From NCBI RefSeq assembly GCF_014656395.1, contig NZ_BNCI01000001.1, positions 620,001 to 684,000 on the forward strand: a stretch of 64,000 nt of DNA, read 5' to 3'. Numbering within the stretch: the first letter of the stretch is position 1; each line of letters opens with the position of its first letter. Position numbers and translations under genes: made by a program. The DNA is from Kordiimonas sediminis (GTDB lineage: Bacteria > Pseudomonadota > Alphaproteobacteria > Sphingomonadales > Kordiimonadaceae). The notes below the pieces were generated by a model. That model saw only the letters and a list, made by a program, of their open reading frames with translations. It was not told where the DNA came from and did no database searches. Positions 37,128 to 45,927 of this stretch are shown here, piece by piece.

Positions 37128-38582
37128 TTATTCAGCCGCTTCCATATCGGCGACTTCTGCACTCTCTGACGATTTAGTATTCAGATAGCTTGTGATCTGC
37201 TCTGCTGCGTCCCGACCATCCCGGATGGCCCACACCACAAGGGAGGCTCCGCGAACAATATCACCCGCGGCAAATACACCCGGCAGATTGGTCATCAGGG
37301 TCGAATGATCTGCCATGACCGTACCCCAGCGGGTTACACGCAATTCCGGTGCACCGAACAAGGCAGGCAGATCTTCCGGCTCAAACCCAAGCGCCAGAAT
37401 GGCAAGGTCCGCTGGTAGATCAAAAGAACTATCCGGCACTGGCTCTGGCGCCTGTCTGCCTGTTGCATCGGGGGCACCAAGCTGCATTCTATAGGCACGG
37501 ACTTTCTCTACTGTCTCATCGCCAATAAACGCCTCTGGACCGCATAGCCATTCAAAATCAACGCCCTCTTCCTCGGCGTTTTTCACTTCGCGGACGGACC
37601 CGGGCATATTGTCCCTGTCACGTCGGTAAAGACATTTAACCGACTTTGCCCCCTGCCGAACGGCGGTGCGCACACAGTCCATGGCAGTATCACCACCGCC
37701 AATGACGACAACATTCTTTCCGGCCGCATTCAGGGAGCCATTTTCATAGGCCGCAACCGTATCGCCCATACCGACCTTGTTCGACGTGATAAGATAGTCC
37801 AGTGCTTCATGAATACCGCGCAAACCAACGCCCGGTGCCTTCAGTGAACGGGCACGGTACACACCGGTCGCAATCAAAAGCGCGCTATGCTTCTCCCGCA
37901 ACTCGCCAAGGGTTGCATCTCTGCCGACTTCAAAATCCAGATGAAAGGTAATACCTGACTGTTCAAGCCGCCCTGTGCGGCGCCCTACCACTGTCTTCTC
38001 TAGCTTGAAGCCAGGGATACCGTACACCAAAAGGCCGCCCGCACGGTCATGCCTGTCATATATATGTACCTGAAAGCCTGCCTTACGCAGTTCCTCTGCT
38101 GCCGCAAGCCCTGCAGGGCCAGCGCCAATGATGCCAACGCTTTCTGCTCTTTCCTGCTTTGGCGTGATTGGCTTCACCCAGCCATTATCCCACGCGGTAT
38201 CGACGATATATTTTTCGACACTACCAATGGTGACAGAATTGAAATCCTTTTCAATAACGCAGTTGCCCTCGCACAGACGGTCCTGTGGGCAAATACGGCC
38301 ACAAATTTCCGGCATATTATTGGTTGATGTAGCCAGTTCATATGCTTCTTCGAGACGATCTTCAGCCGTCAGGCGCAACCAGTCCGGAATGTTATTCCCC
38401 AGAGGGCAATGAATATGACAGTAGGGAACGCCGCACTGCGAACACCTGCTTGCCTGCTCTTTTGCAGCAGCAGGGATAAATTCGTCATAAATTTCGGAAA
38501 AATCCTGCACCCGGTCCTGAGACGAACGCTTGTCAGGCATTTTTTGCTCGATAGAGACGAATTTAAGCATGTCATCAGCCAT
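37128..38582 (-). CDS. gltD: Glutamate synthase small subunit
   Basis: 484 residues, starting M-A-D-D-M-L-K-F at 38582 with a GGAAG site five bases upstream. Two 4Fe-4S clusters are carried by C-S-Q-C-G-V-P-Y-C-H-I-H-C-P and C-G-R-I-C-P-Q-D-R-L-C-E-G-N-C. The FAD site is G-A-G-P-A-G-L-A-A-A-E, and the NADPH site is G-G-G-D-T-A-M-D-C. It passes electrons from NADPH to GltB. It is upstream of gltB here, so gltD-gltB is the operon order. Confidence 0.97.
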   Translation of the reverse strand: MADDMLKFVSIEQKMPDKRSSQDRVQDFSEIYDEFIPAAAKEQASRCSQCGVPYCHIHCPLGNNIPDWLRLTAEDRLEEAYELATSTNNMPEICGRICPQDRLCEGNCVIEKDFNSVTIGSVEKYIVDTAWDNGWVKPITPKQERAESVGIIGAGPAGLAAAEELRKAGFQVHIYDRHDRAGGLLVYGIPGFKLEKTVVGRRTGRLEQSGITFHLDFEVGRDATLGELREKHSALLIATGVYRARSLKAPGVGLRGIHEALDYLITSNKVGMGDTVAAYENGSLNAAGKNVVVIGGGDTAMDCVRTAVRQGAKSVKCLYRRDRDNMPGSVREVKNAEEEGVDFEWLCGPEAFIGDETVEKVRAYRMQLGAPDATGRQAPEPVPDSSFDLPADLAILALGFEPEDLPALFGAPELRVTRWGTVMADHSTLMTNLPGVFAAGDIVRGASLVVWAIRDGRDAAEQITSYLNTKSSESAEVADMEAAE

Positions 38583-38938
38583 AGGAACTTCCTTCATTCT
38601 AATATCGCACGTAGCTATTCGATTACCGCATATGTCTTTCAGAGTATCTGGCAGCGTATCTGGATCAGAAATCGCCTGTCCTTGTCTGGATATGACGAAC
38701 CACAGCAGTAAACTTCGGCGACTATAGGGGAGAAAAAAATGGATTTCATCAAAAATATTCAAAGTAAGTCAGTAATACTGCCACATTAAATGCGATAAAA
38801 CCTTTTCCTCAGAAGATCATGGAAGAAAAACTCTTCTTTTTAGTACTATAACTGTACTTTATTGCATCTATCTGTTCAGAATCAGGTCTGGTATAGGAAA
38901 GACACACCGTTTGTGATGCATTTGGGGAGAATCAGTCT
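38583..38938. other. Divergent control region between gltD and uppP
   Basis: About 356 bases without a gene. It must hold both promoters. On the minus strand a TATAGT box (near 38727) lies about 145 bases before gltD but has no well-spaced -35. Near 38825-38850 there are short A/T runs and a weak GAAG/CTTC stem. I see no binding site I can name. Confidence 0.35.
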
Positions 38939-39769
38939 GTGGGCATTATTCAGATAATCTTGTTATCGCTGATTCAGGGCATAACAGAGTTTCTTCCCAT
39001 CAGTTCATCAGGACATTTGATCCTGCTCCCTACCCTGACGGGCATGGAAGATCAGGGCACGCTGATGGATGTTGCCGTCCATATGGGCACACTGGTTGCT
39101 GTTCTTGCCTATTTTTTCAAAGACACAAAAGGTCTTACGCTGGCCACGCTGGGGGCAGTAGGAATTACGCCGGCGCGCCGCGCGGTGGAAGGGTCTGAGT
39201 ATCCCCGTATGCTGTGGTTACTGATCCTGGCAACAATCCCGGTCATTATTGCGGGCTTTATATTATCCTCAACGGGCGCCATTCAGCACCTAAGAAGCGC
39301 GACAGTCATTGCGACCACATCCATTGTATTTGGCGTTCTTCTATACTGGGCAGACACGAAATTTCCTCATGATCGCGACCTTTCTGATCTGAAGCTCAGA
39401 GGCGCTCTCATTATCGGGCTGAGCCAGATACTGGCCCTGATCCCAGGCACCAGCAGATCTGGCATTACCATGACAGCCGCGCGCGGGCTAGGTTTTAAAC
39501 GCACAGATGCCGCCCGGTTTTCCATGCTTTTATCAATCCCGACGATCACCGGGGCAGGAACCCTAGCCGTCAAGGACATGATCGATGCTGGCGATGCTGT
39601 CTTATGGGGTGATGCCCTTATAGCTGGCGGATTATCCTGTATTGCAGCCCTCGCAGCTATACATTTTCTGATGCGCTGGCTTGCCACCGCCAGTATGACC
39701 ATCTTCGTGGTTTACCGCGTGGGTCTTGGCCTTTTGCTTTTTGGCCTGATTGGTGCTGGCGTCATTTAA
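38939..39769 (+). CDS. uppP: Undecaprenyl-diphosphatase UppP (BacA)
   Basis: 276 residues with about eight membrane helices. The signature I-Q-G-I-T-E-F-L-P-I-S-S-S-G-H-L-I-L is at residues 13-30, and the second motif I-P-G-T-S-R-S-G-I-T-M is near 165. UppP dephosphorylates undecaprenyl diphosphate to recycle the carrier for cell-wall and polysaccharide synthesis. It starts with GTG at 38939, ten bases after GGGGAG. Confidence 0.96.
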   Translation: MGIIQIILLSLIQGITEFLPISSSGHLILLPTLTGMEDQGTLMDVAVHMGTLVAVLAYFFKDTKGLTLATLGAVGITPARRAVEGSEYPRMLWLLILATIPVIIAGFILSSTGAIQHLRSATVIATTSIVFGVLLYWADTKFPHDRDLSDLKLRGALIIGLSQILALIPGTSRSGITMTAARGLGFKRTDAARFSMLLSIPTITGAGTLAVKDMIDAGDAVLWGDALIAGGLSCIAALAAIHFLMRWLATASMTIFVVYRVGLGLLLFGLIGAGVI

Positions 39770-39814
39770 TCATCTCACCACTACCACACGATCATCTCCC
39801 CTGATTAGACCCTC

Positions 39815-39855
39815 TTGATTTTTTTACATGCCATGTTATATATCAAGGTATGTAA
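39815..39855 (+). promoter_or_regulatory. Promoter of the MarR/GNAT operon with inverted-repeat operator
   Basis: TTGATT (39815-39820) and TATATA (39837-39842) form a sigma-70-like promoter with a 16-base spacer. TTACATGCC (39824-39832) and GGTATGTAA (39847-39855) are inverted with one mismatch, bracketing the -10 box. This is the usual position of a MarR autoregulatory operator. Confidence 0.6.
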
Positions 39856-39868
39856 ATGGAGTATGGAT

Positions 39869-40375
39869 ATGCCCGCCGACCTGATACGCGACTTTGGATA
39901 CCTAACCCTTGGCACCCGCCTGAAACGCCTTGGCGACAAACTGCAGTCGGATGTTCAACTGGCAATAGATGTATTAAATCTGCCTGTTACATCAGCCCAG
40001 TATCCTCTTCTGGCCGCACTGGACCGGGACGGCGATATGACCATTGGCGCATTGGTTGACGCCATCGGCATATCCCAGCCCGGTGTCACCCGCATGGTTA
40101 CCAAGCTGGAAAAAACAGGGCTGGTGTCCATCAAAACAGGCACAGCCGATCAGCGTCAGAAATTCGTCACCCTTACAAAAGATGGGGAGCACCTTATCGC
40201 AACATCCAAGGAAACGCTGTGGCGACATATTGAAAAAGGGGTGCGGGACATCTGCACAGAAGGCGATCCAACCACCGATATCCTGATCGCCCTTGATAGA
40301 ATTGAACAAAATATCGAAGCATCAAGCCTATTTGCCAGAATGAACAAACACCCCCTGGATAAGGCACCGTCATGA
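39869..40375 (+). CDS. MarR-family transcriptional regulator
   Basis: 168 residues. The winged helix is seen in L-V-D-A-I-G-I-S-Q-P-G-V-T-R-M-V-T-K-L-E (recognition helix) and G-L-V-S-I-K-T-G-T-A-D-Q-R-Q-K-F-V-T-L-T (the wing with the D-x-R of MarR proteins). It binds DNA as a dimer. I use ATG 39869, seven bases after TGGAG. It is coupled to the next GNAT gene (ATGA). MarR-GNAT pairs are often joined or fused, and the regulator probably senses the GNAT substrate or a metabolite. Confidence 0.88.
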   Translation: MPADLIRDFGYLTLGTRLKRLGDKLQSDVQLAIDVLNLPVTSAQYPLLAALDRDGDMTIGALVDAIGISQPGVTRMVTKLEKTGLVSIKTGTADQRQKFVTLTKDGEHLIATSKETLWRHIEKGVRDICTEGDPTTDILIALDRIEQNIEASSLFARMNKHPLDKAPS

Positions 40376-41067
40376 CCAACGATACCCCCATGAACCGCCT
40401 GATCTGGCACAGTCTGCAGACATGTCATGCCCGCTTTGCAGAAGGATCAGAATTAGCTCTGACCTTTCAGGAAGATGTCTCCCCCTTCATTGCAAGCAAA
40501 GATGATAGTGCGGCAAGCCTGAATGCCCTCAGCCAATTGGTGAATTCCCACCCACACAGAAAGTTCCTTTTGATGCAAAAGGACCCCATTCACCTGCCGG
40601 ACACCGTCTTTACCGAGAAAACCGACACTGGTGTTCAGATGATACTGGATGGAGAAGCCTCACTGAACACCCGTGCATCATCTGAGATTATACCGCTCAC
40701 GACCTCTGACGCGGCTGAGATGCTAGCACTCGCTACACTGACGGAACCTGGGCCGTTCTTCACCCGAACACATGAAATGGGCAACTTTTGCGGTATCAAA
40801 CGTGACGGTAAGCTAATTGCCATGGCAGGAGAACGTTTGAAAATACCGGGCATGAGCGAAATAACTGCCGTCTGCACGCATCCGGACTATCGGGGTCAGG
40901 GCCTTGCTACGCACCTGATAAAACATGCGGCACAGCAAATGCAGCAAAGGGGAGAGACACCTTTTCTGCACACCTATGCATCCAATACCGGGGCGATCAG
41001 CCTTTATAAGCATCTTGGCTTTAGACTGCGCTGTGACGTTAATCTGGCTGTCATCACTGCCTGTTAG
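40372..41067 (+). CDS. GNAT-family N-acetyltransferase
   Basis: 231 residues. The C-terminal GNAT domain has the acetyl-CoA loop H-P-D-Y-R-G-Q-G-L-A-T and the end motif N-T-G-A-I-S-L-Y-K-H-L-G-F. About 110 residues precede it. It starts inside the MarR stop codon. Its stop overlaps the convergent hexapeptide gene by four bases. The acetylated substrate is unknown. Confidence 0.88.
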   Translation: MTNDTPMNRLIWHSLQTCHARFAEGSELALTFQEDVSPFIASKDDSAASLNALSQLVNSHPHRKFLLMQKDPIHLPDTVFTEKTDTGVQMILDGEASLNTRASSEIIPLTTSDAAEMLALATLTEPGPFFTRTHEMGNFCGIKRDGKLIAMAGERLKIPGMSEITAVCTHPDYRGQGLATHLIKHAAQQMQQRGETPFLHTYASNTGAISLYKHLGFRLRCDVNLAVITAC

Positions 41068-41612
41068 GCATCGCGATAATATTTTGCCGGAATACCAAAC
41101 CAGACTTCATTGTCAGGGACATCTTTGCGGACCTGGGAGCAGGCACCGATCTCGGCATTTGCACCGATTTTCACGGACGGCATGATCACAACACTTGCCC
41201 CGAACTTGCTGTTATCACCAAGGCAACCGACTGATTTTTCATCGTTTTTATTCAGATCCGGGGTGTCCGTGACTACAAAGGCGTACTTCATGACAACGTC
41301 ATTCCCAACGACCGTACCCGCAGAAAGCGTTCCCCGGCTGCCCATGGTCACCCTGTCCCCTAGCTTACAGTCATCCCGTATTTCACAAAAAGATGTGAAG
41401 GAACAATCCTGCCCCATTCGCACATTCTTACCAACCTTTGTATAGGTGCCAATTTTTGACCCTGCGCCAATTACAGAACCAGCCTGCACCATGGCATAAT
41501 CTTCTAGAACGACATTATCCCCAAGCGTCACACCGTCTTCAACGATGCAAAATCTGCCAATTTTAACCCCGGCACCCAGTGTTGCTGTTTCTGCAATAAT
41601 TGAATTTGTCAT
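41064..41612 (-). CDS. Left-handed beta-helix (hexapeptide) acyltransferase
   Basis: 182 residues made mostly of hexapeptide repeats ([LIV]-G-x4), e.g. A-G-V-K-I-G-R-F and V-I-G-A-G-S-K-I-G, and ending in G-I-P-A-K-Y-Y-R. Such trimers transfer acetyl or acyl groups to sugars. It starts four bases after the LpxD-like gene, so both act together. The active-site histidine common in this fold is not clear. A role in surface polysaccharide or lipid A-type sugar modification is a guess. Confidence 0.72.
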   Translation of the reverse strand: MTNSIIAETATLGAGVKIGRFCIVEDGVTLGDNVVLEDYAMVQAGSVIGAGSKIGTYTKVGKNVRMGQDCSFTSFCEIRDDCKLGDRVTMGSRGTLSAGTVVGNDVVMKYAFVVTDTPDLNKNDEKSVGCLGDNSKFGASVVIMPSVKIGANAEIGACSQVRKDVPDNEVWFGIPAKYYRDA

Positions 41613-41616
41613 TGTC

Positions 41617-42588
41617 CTATGCCTTTATTTGCTTATCGCCCTGATTTTGCGGCACGCCGCTTAGACGCTGTTTCTTTTGTTCCTGCCTTTTGGCGGGGAC
41701 CCCGACCCATACTCCGTCCGGCTCATCTGTATGGCTGGCAAGAACAGCCCCTGCGCCTAGAATAGTCCCGCTATGCATACGAACTTGCGGCCTGATCACT
41801 GACCCCGCACCCAAAAAGCTTTGGTCGCCAATGTCCACATTCCCGGCAATCGAGATATTATTGGCCATATGCACATCATTTCCAATCCGGCAGCCATGAC
41901 CAATTTTGCTGCCGTGGGCAATAACGCAGTTTTCACCCACTACCGTATCTTCATTGACCGAACCGCGCACAACAGACACATCGCTGCCAAGAAAACTACC
42001 GGCACCTATGATCACACCACCGATTTGCGGCTGCCGAACCCGTGTGTTCGTCTCTGCATCCCAGGCCCAGGCCACGCCGGTTGCTCCAATCGTCGAATGG
42101 GGTTCAATCGTCACGCCGTCTTCAAGAACAGACCCATCAAAAATCGTCACATGCGAATGTAAATTCACACCCGCCCCAACATGTGCTCTGCCAATCACGC
42201 AGTAAGGCCCAATATACGCGGCCGGATGAATGACAGCATCCGGGTCAACAATCGCAGTGGGGTGGATGCCGGACGAGGCATCGCCGGACGCATAGAAAAA
42301 CCGCATCAACTGGTAAAAACGAAGCTGCGGATTATCAACCACCAGCGCCGCCCCGCCTGCCGTATCATAGTCGGCGGACCGGACAAGAAATAATGAGCCA
42401 CTGGCCTCTGACGGGGGCGTGATACCATCCAGAAAATATATTCCGTTGGCTACCGGGTTTCTGATACTAGCAAACACACGCGGGATGTCATCGCGGTCGC
42501 CAACAACCTGATATGCATGACCCATTGTGTCCATTGCCTGCAGAACGTCTGACAAACGAAAACTTCTTTGTTGAATAGGATTTGTCAC
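41617..42588 (-). CDS. LpxD-like hexapeptide acyltransferase
   Basis: About 323 residues from GTG 42588. An N-terminal domain (about residues 1-100, with V-A-S-I-R-N-P-V-A-N and A-L-V-V-D-N-P) is like the uridine-binding region of LpxD. A long beta-helix follows (P-D-A-V-I-H-P-A-A-Y-I-G, H-S-T-I-G, I-A-H-G-S-K-I-G-H-G-C, A-N-N-I-S-I-A-G). The I-A-H-x-x-x-I-G-H histidine is the LpxD-type base. The start is uncertain: no ATG occurs before residue 79 of the longer frame, and AGGGG lies about 12 bases before this GTG. It may be a second LpxD-like enzyme rather than the lipid A one, as fabZ and lpxA are not adjacent. Confidence 0.65.
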   Translation of the reverse strand: MTNPIQQRSFRLSDVLQAMDTMGHAYQVVGDRDDIPRVFASIRNPVANGIYFLDGITPPSEASGSLFLVRSADYDTAGGAALVVDNPQLRFYQLMRFFYASGDASSGIHPTAIVDPDAVIHPAAYIGPYCVIGRAHVGAGVNLHSHVTIFDGSVLEDGVTIEPHSTIGATGVAWAWDAETNTRVRQPQIGGVIIGAGSFLGSDVSVVRGSVNEDTVVGENCVIAHGSKIGHGCRIGNDVHMANNISIAGNVDIGDQSFLGAGSVIRPQVRMHSGTILGAGAVLASHTDEPDGVWVGVPAKRQEQKKQRLSGVPQNQGDKQIKA

Positions 42589-42750
42589 AATTGCCCAGTG
42601 CCCCTGTTCGCGTTTCAGCTGAGATGATACCAAAGTATAAAGACCGCGCAACAGTTGCGGAGATACGTAAACTTCACAAGCAAGTTTTATAGGGTTTCTT
42701 TGATAGATCAAGGCACGGCAGGAAAATTTGAAAAACTGACAATCCTGTGC

Positions 42751-42779
42751 TTGACGCAGTGCAGGCAACAGGGTATACC
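42751..42779 (+). promoter_or_regulatory. Promoter of tRNA-Leu
   Basis: TTGACG (42751-42756) and TATACC (42774-42779) with a 17-base spacer and a G+C-rich stretch just after, 20 bases before the tRNA 5' end. Confidence 0.75.
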
Positions 42780-42799
42780 CCGCTCACTAATTTTCGGTT

Positions 42800-42886
42800 G
42801 CCCAGATGGCGGAATTGGTAGACGCGCTAGCTTCAGGTGCTAGTTCTCGTATGGGAGTGGAGGTTCGAGTCCTCTTCTGGGCACCA
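42800..42886 (+). tRNA. tRNA-Leu (anticodon CAG)
   Basis: 87 bases. The acceptor stem GCCCAGA pairs with TCTGGGC, and ACCA is encoded. The D arm is G-rich, the anticodon stem CTAGC/GCTAG closes the loop TTCAGGT with anticodon CAG, a long variable arm follows (as for leucine), and the T arm has GGTTCGAGTCC. It reads CUG codons. Its 3' end is the insertion site of the elements that follow. Confidence 0.95.
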
Positions 42887-42887
42887 T
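42870..42887 (+). repeat. attL: core in the tRNA-Leu 3' end
   Basis: TCCTCTTCTGGGCACCAT, the T-arm/acceptor end of the tRNA plus one base. The same 18 bases occur at 51349-51366, and 14 of them recur at 53632-53645. Insertion here keeps the tRNA intact. Confidence 0.9.
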
Positions 42888-42937
42888 ATATCACAAGTCA
42901 CTGAAATCATTGATATTGTAGGGTTTTCTGACCACAT

Positions 42938-42958
42938 GGTACACAAATCGGGTACACA
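42938..42958 (+). repeat. Direct GGTACACA pair near attL
   Basis: GGTACACA occurs at 42938-42945 and 42951-42958, 13 bases apart, about 50 bases inside attL. GGTACACA and a near copy also occur inside the other end (51263-51285). They are candidate arm-type binding sites of the integrase. Confidence 0.5.
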
Positions 42959-42974
42959 TACGGGGTCAGATATA

Positions 42975-44714
42975 GTGGCTGAAAAGCAATACCTAAAGCG
43001 CTCCACCAATGGCAAGATCGTCTACAGAAGGCGATATCCTACAGGTCTCTCAGGCTTCACCGTAGGCGAAAGCTTCAAACGTTCCACTGGCACAGATGAT
43101 ATGCAACGGGCAGAGCGCAAGGCGCTACTGATTGCACAAGAGTATTATGACAAGGTTGATCAAGCCAGACATGCCAAGGCGCAAGCTGAAGCGAATCAGC
43201 CTGTAGACCTGACCCCAGAGCATATAAGCATGCTTGCAGGGAAATGGGCGCATGATAGCGCAGACCTCTACCAGATGAATGTGAAGCCCTTAGGTCACTC
43301 TGAAGCACAGCACAGCGCCTTCCTAGCGGACATCCAGAAGTCACTCGACAGTAAATATAGTTGTCTAGGAAGAAATGATTACTCCACAGTCAAGCCTATT
43401 ATCAATGGTCTACTCAGACGTAACGGCTTCAAGGTCTCCCCTGATACCGACACTTACTACCGCCTTAGTCAGACTATCCTCAGAGCATGGATAGCAAGGG
43501 AAGAGGAAGTAGTGGCTAGGCTCAAGGGCAGCTTCAAGGCTCCTGAGGACACCATCTTGACCGAGCTACTAGCTACCCAGCAGACCATTCAAGCGGCGTC
43601 AGCTTCAGTGGATACAGCTAGTGGCACGACTACCAAGACGACACTTGGTAAAGCCATTCAGCAGTATAAGGACGACCACAAAGACAACTGGACCAAATCC
43701 ACTGTTAACTCTGTAAACGCTGCTCTGGACTTCCTTGTTTTTGCCTTTGGAGAAAGTCAGCCTGTAGCGGAGATTACGGGACAAATGGCAAGGGAGGTCT
43801 TTGGCTTGCTGCAAGGATTGCCTCAGAACAGAAAGAAACTCAAAGTGCTGAGAGGTCTGACCCTTGCTGAATGTGTGGAGACAGCAGAGGAACTGAACTT
43901 GCCAACGCTTGCCTCAGCAACAGTGAACAAGTCCTACCTCAGCACCATCAAGCCCTTCTTTGATATGTGTGTGTCAGATGGCCTGATAAGGTTTAACCCG
44001 TTCAAGAACAGGTCCGACAACAGAGGCTTTGGTGGCGACCCCAGAGAGCCCTTTACAGCAGCAGACCTACAGACACTCTTTAAGCAAGCCCCTTGGAGTA
44101 CACCTAGCAGCCTCCCTGAAAAGCCCTCATACTTCTGGGCTCCTCTGATTGCTTTGTTCCAAGGCTTCAGACGCTCAGAAGCTTGCGGCATCCGTGTCAC
44201 TGACATCAAAGACCTTGATGGCACTCCCTCTATCACCTTTGAGGCAGATGAAGGGGAAGACAGACGCTTCAAGACCAAGAACCGAAAGCAGCCTGTACCT
44301 GTCCACCCTGAACTCATCCGTATGGGCTTCCTGAAGTTTGCAGCCAAGCAGAGGGCAGCAGGAGAGATAATGCTGTTCCCAGAGTCGAAGCAGGATGCTA
44401 ACGGCAAATATGGTGACTATCTGTCTGACTGGTTTATGCCACATCTAGAAGCCATAGGCATCAAGCGTAACGGGCTGAAGTTCCATTCTTTCAGGCATAC
44501 GTTTCAAGATGCGCTAAGACACGCAGGATTGCATGGTACCGCTGAAGCACAGGCGTTAGGTGGTCGGGCAGCAGACTACAGAGCAGCTAACCTTAACGCT
44601 GATGACGTAGCCGACACCTACGGCTCAGGCTTCAAGACCAGCTACCTATTGCCCCACCTTGCAAAGGTTCAGTATCCAGACATAGACCTGAGCCACCTGT
44701 ACATAGCAGATTAA
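42975..44714 (+). CDS. int: Tyrosine recombinase (integrase), DUF6538-type
   Basis: About 579 residues. The N-terminus (Y-L-K-R-S-T-N-G-K-I-V-Y-R-R-R-Y-P) matches the DUF6538 arm-binding start of proteobacterial integrases. A core-binding domain follows at about 230-330, then the catalytic domain with Q-G-F-R-R-S-E (first arginine), H-S-F-R-H-T-F (H-x-x-R), and the likely nucleophile tyrosine in D-T-Y-G-S-G. GTG at 42975 has GGGG nine bases upstream; ATG at 42936 is an alternative. Placement against the tRNA shows it inserts element 1. Confidence 0.88.
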   Translation: MAEKQYLKRSTNGKIVYRRRYPTGLSGFTVGESFKRSTGTDDMQRAERKALLIAQEYYDKVDQARHAKAQAEANQPVDLTPEHISMLAGKWAHDSADLYQMNVKPLGHSEAQHSAFLADIQKSLDSKYSCLGRNDYSTVKPIINGLLRRNGFKVSPDTDTYYRLSQTILRAWIAREEEVVARLKGSFKAPEDTILTELLATQQTIQAASASVDTASGTTTKTTLGKAIQQYKDDHKDNWTKSTVNSVNAALDFLVFAFGESQPVAEITGQMAREVFGLLQGLPQNRKKLKVLRGLTLAECVETAEELNLPTLASATVNKSYLSTIKPFFDMCVSDGLIRFNPFKNRSDNRGFGGDPREPFTAADLQTLFKQAPWSTPSSLPEKPSYFWAPLIALFQGFRRSEACGIRVTDIKDLDGTPSITFEADEGEDRRFKTKNRKQPVPVHPELIRMGFLKFAAKQRAAGEIMLFPESKQDANGKYGDYLSDWFMPHLEAIGIKRNGLKFHSFRHTFQDALRHAGLHGTAEAQALGGRAADYRAANLNADDVADTYGSGFKTSYLLPHLAKVQYPDIDLSHLYIAD

Positions 44715-44737
44715 CCCCCACCCTAAGCACTCCCGCA

Positions 44738-45084
44738 GTGGATGCCCGAGAGCTTCATGAGAAACTTGGTGTGAAGGAATACTTCACGACATGGGCCAAG
44801 CGAAACATCCTTGAAGTCCCCGGCTTTACTGAGGGTTTCGATTTTCTTCCCCGGAGGGAAAAATTAAAGGACGGGGACGTCCCCGTCAGGACTACCTACT
44901 GACCTTAGACACGGCTAAGCACATCGCCATGATGTCCGGCACTGAGCGGGGCCATGAAATCAGAAGGTATTTTATTGAAGTCGAAAAAGGGTTTCGTGAG
45001 CGTGTTGCTGAGGAACGTGGCGTTGATAACCTACCAGACACTTTTGCGAAAGCACTTGGTCTGGGCCTACTCCCCACACAGTAG
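44738..45084 (+). pseudogene. AntA/AntB-type antirepressor, frameshifted
   Basis: The first frame (from GTG 44738) reads V-D-A-R-E-L-H-E-K-L-G-V and E-G-F-D-F-L-P, the start of the AntA/AntB phage antirepressor domain, and stops at 44900-44902. Near 44890 a second frame continues the domain (D-Y-L-L-T-L-D-T-A-K-H-I-A-M, then H-E-I-R-R-Y-F-I-E-V-E-K) to a TAG at 45082. The domain is thus split by a frameshift around 44885. No ribosome site is evident. Confidence 0.75.
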
Positions 45085-45263
45085 ACGCAAGGGAGCTTCA
45101 TGAGGCTCTTGGTGTAGGCGCTTCCTTCAACGACTGGATCGGTCGTCGTCTTGAGAACCACACTTTTGAAGAGGGTTTCGACTTTCACTCATTTCTGAGT
45201 AAAAATGGAGGCAGGGGCCGACCACGTAAAGACTACGCCCTCACCTTAGACATAGCTAATTGA
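45078..45263 (+). pseudogene. Second AntA/AntB-type antirepressor fragment
   Basis: It begins inside the end of the first fragment and reads T-V-D-A-R-E-L-H-E-A-L-G-V, E-G-F-D-F-H-S, G-R-P-R-K-D-Y-A-L-T-L-D-I-A-N, then a stop. It has only the first two thirds of the domain. It is more complete over the G-R-P-R-K-D-Y part than its neighbour. Two tandem relics suggest a duplicated prophage regulator. Confidence 0.7.
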
Positions 45264-45328
45264 CTATAAAGAAACAGAAATTAGACAATCTTTCAATTCC
45301 ACCGCGCCCTAGGGGAGGAAGCATCAAA

Positions 45329-45372
45329 ATAGGATATCCTATAAGACATCTTATAAGTCATCAATTGGATGA
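45329..45372. repeat. Cluster of three AT-rich dyads
   Basis: ATAGGATATCCTAT (45329-45342, perfect palindrome), TATAAG/CTTATA (45340-45355) and TCATC/GATGA (45358-45372) lie next to each other. They could be an operator array or an origin iteron-like region of the element. No DnaA box was seen. Confidence 0.45.
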
Positions 45373-45927
45373 TTATAATAAACCTATGGGAGACCATGAG
45401 GAAGGGGATAGGTTTCATTAGTGTTTAATGCTTCTTCATACCCCCCACCCCTATTCCTAATAGAGGATTGTAGTTGTAGGTGTTATCAGGGGTGACTGTT
45501 ATGATGCTGAGCAGGGTAGCCCTGATGAGACCCTACAGGATTAGCTTATAGGTATAGACATTGATTAAGATGTCTATTCCTATGGTCTGTATTCTATGGA
45601 CCCTGTGCAGGAAAGTATGTGCATATTGGTCGGCTAAGGCCGTCTCTTCATTTCCCTATCTTCAAGTCATTCGGTCAGGATATTGAGACTGTTCATATGT
45701 GGTGACCGTCAGTTCTCAGAACCTTGGCCCTGCCATGACAGTTGAGCTTCGGATGGGTTTCTCCCTCTCCTTGACCATCCTAAGCGGCTCCTGTCATGGC
45801 CCCATTTTTTTGATAAAAAAATCCGAAGTGGCATCTAAACGACATCACGCCGGATTTCCCCCCAGACGGGGGTGATTTTCGGCTAACAGGAGTGGGACAG
45901 GACTGTATAGCCCTGCCCCTAACCCTC

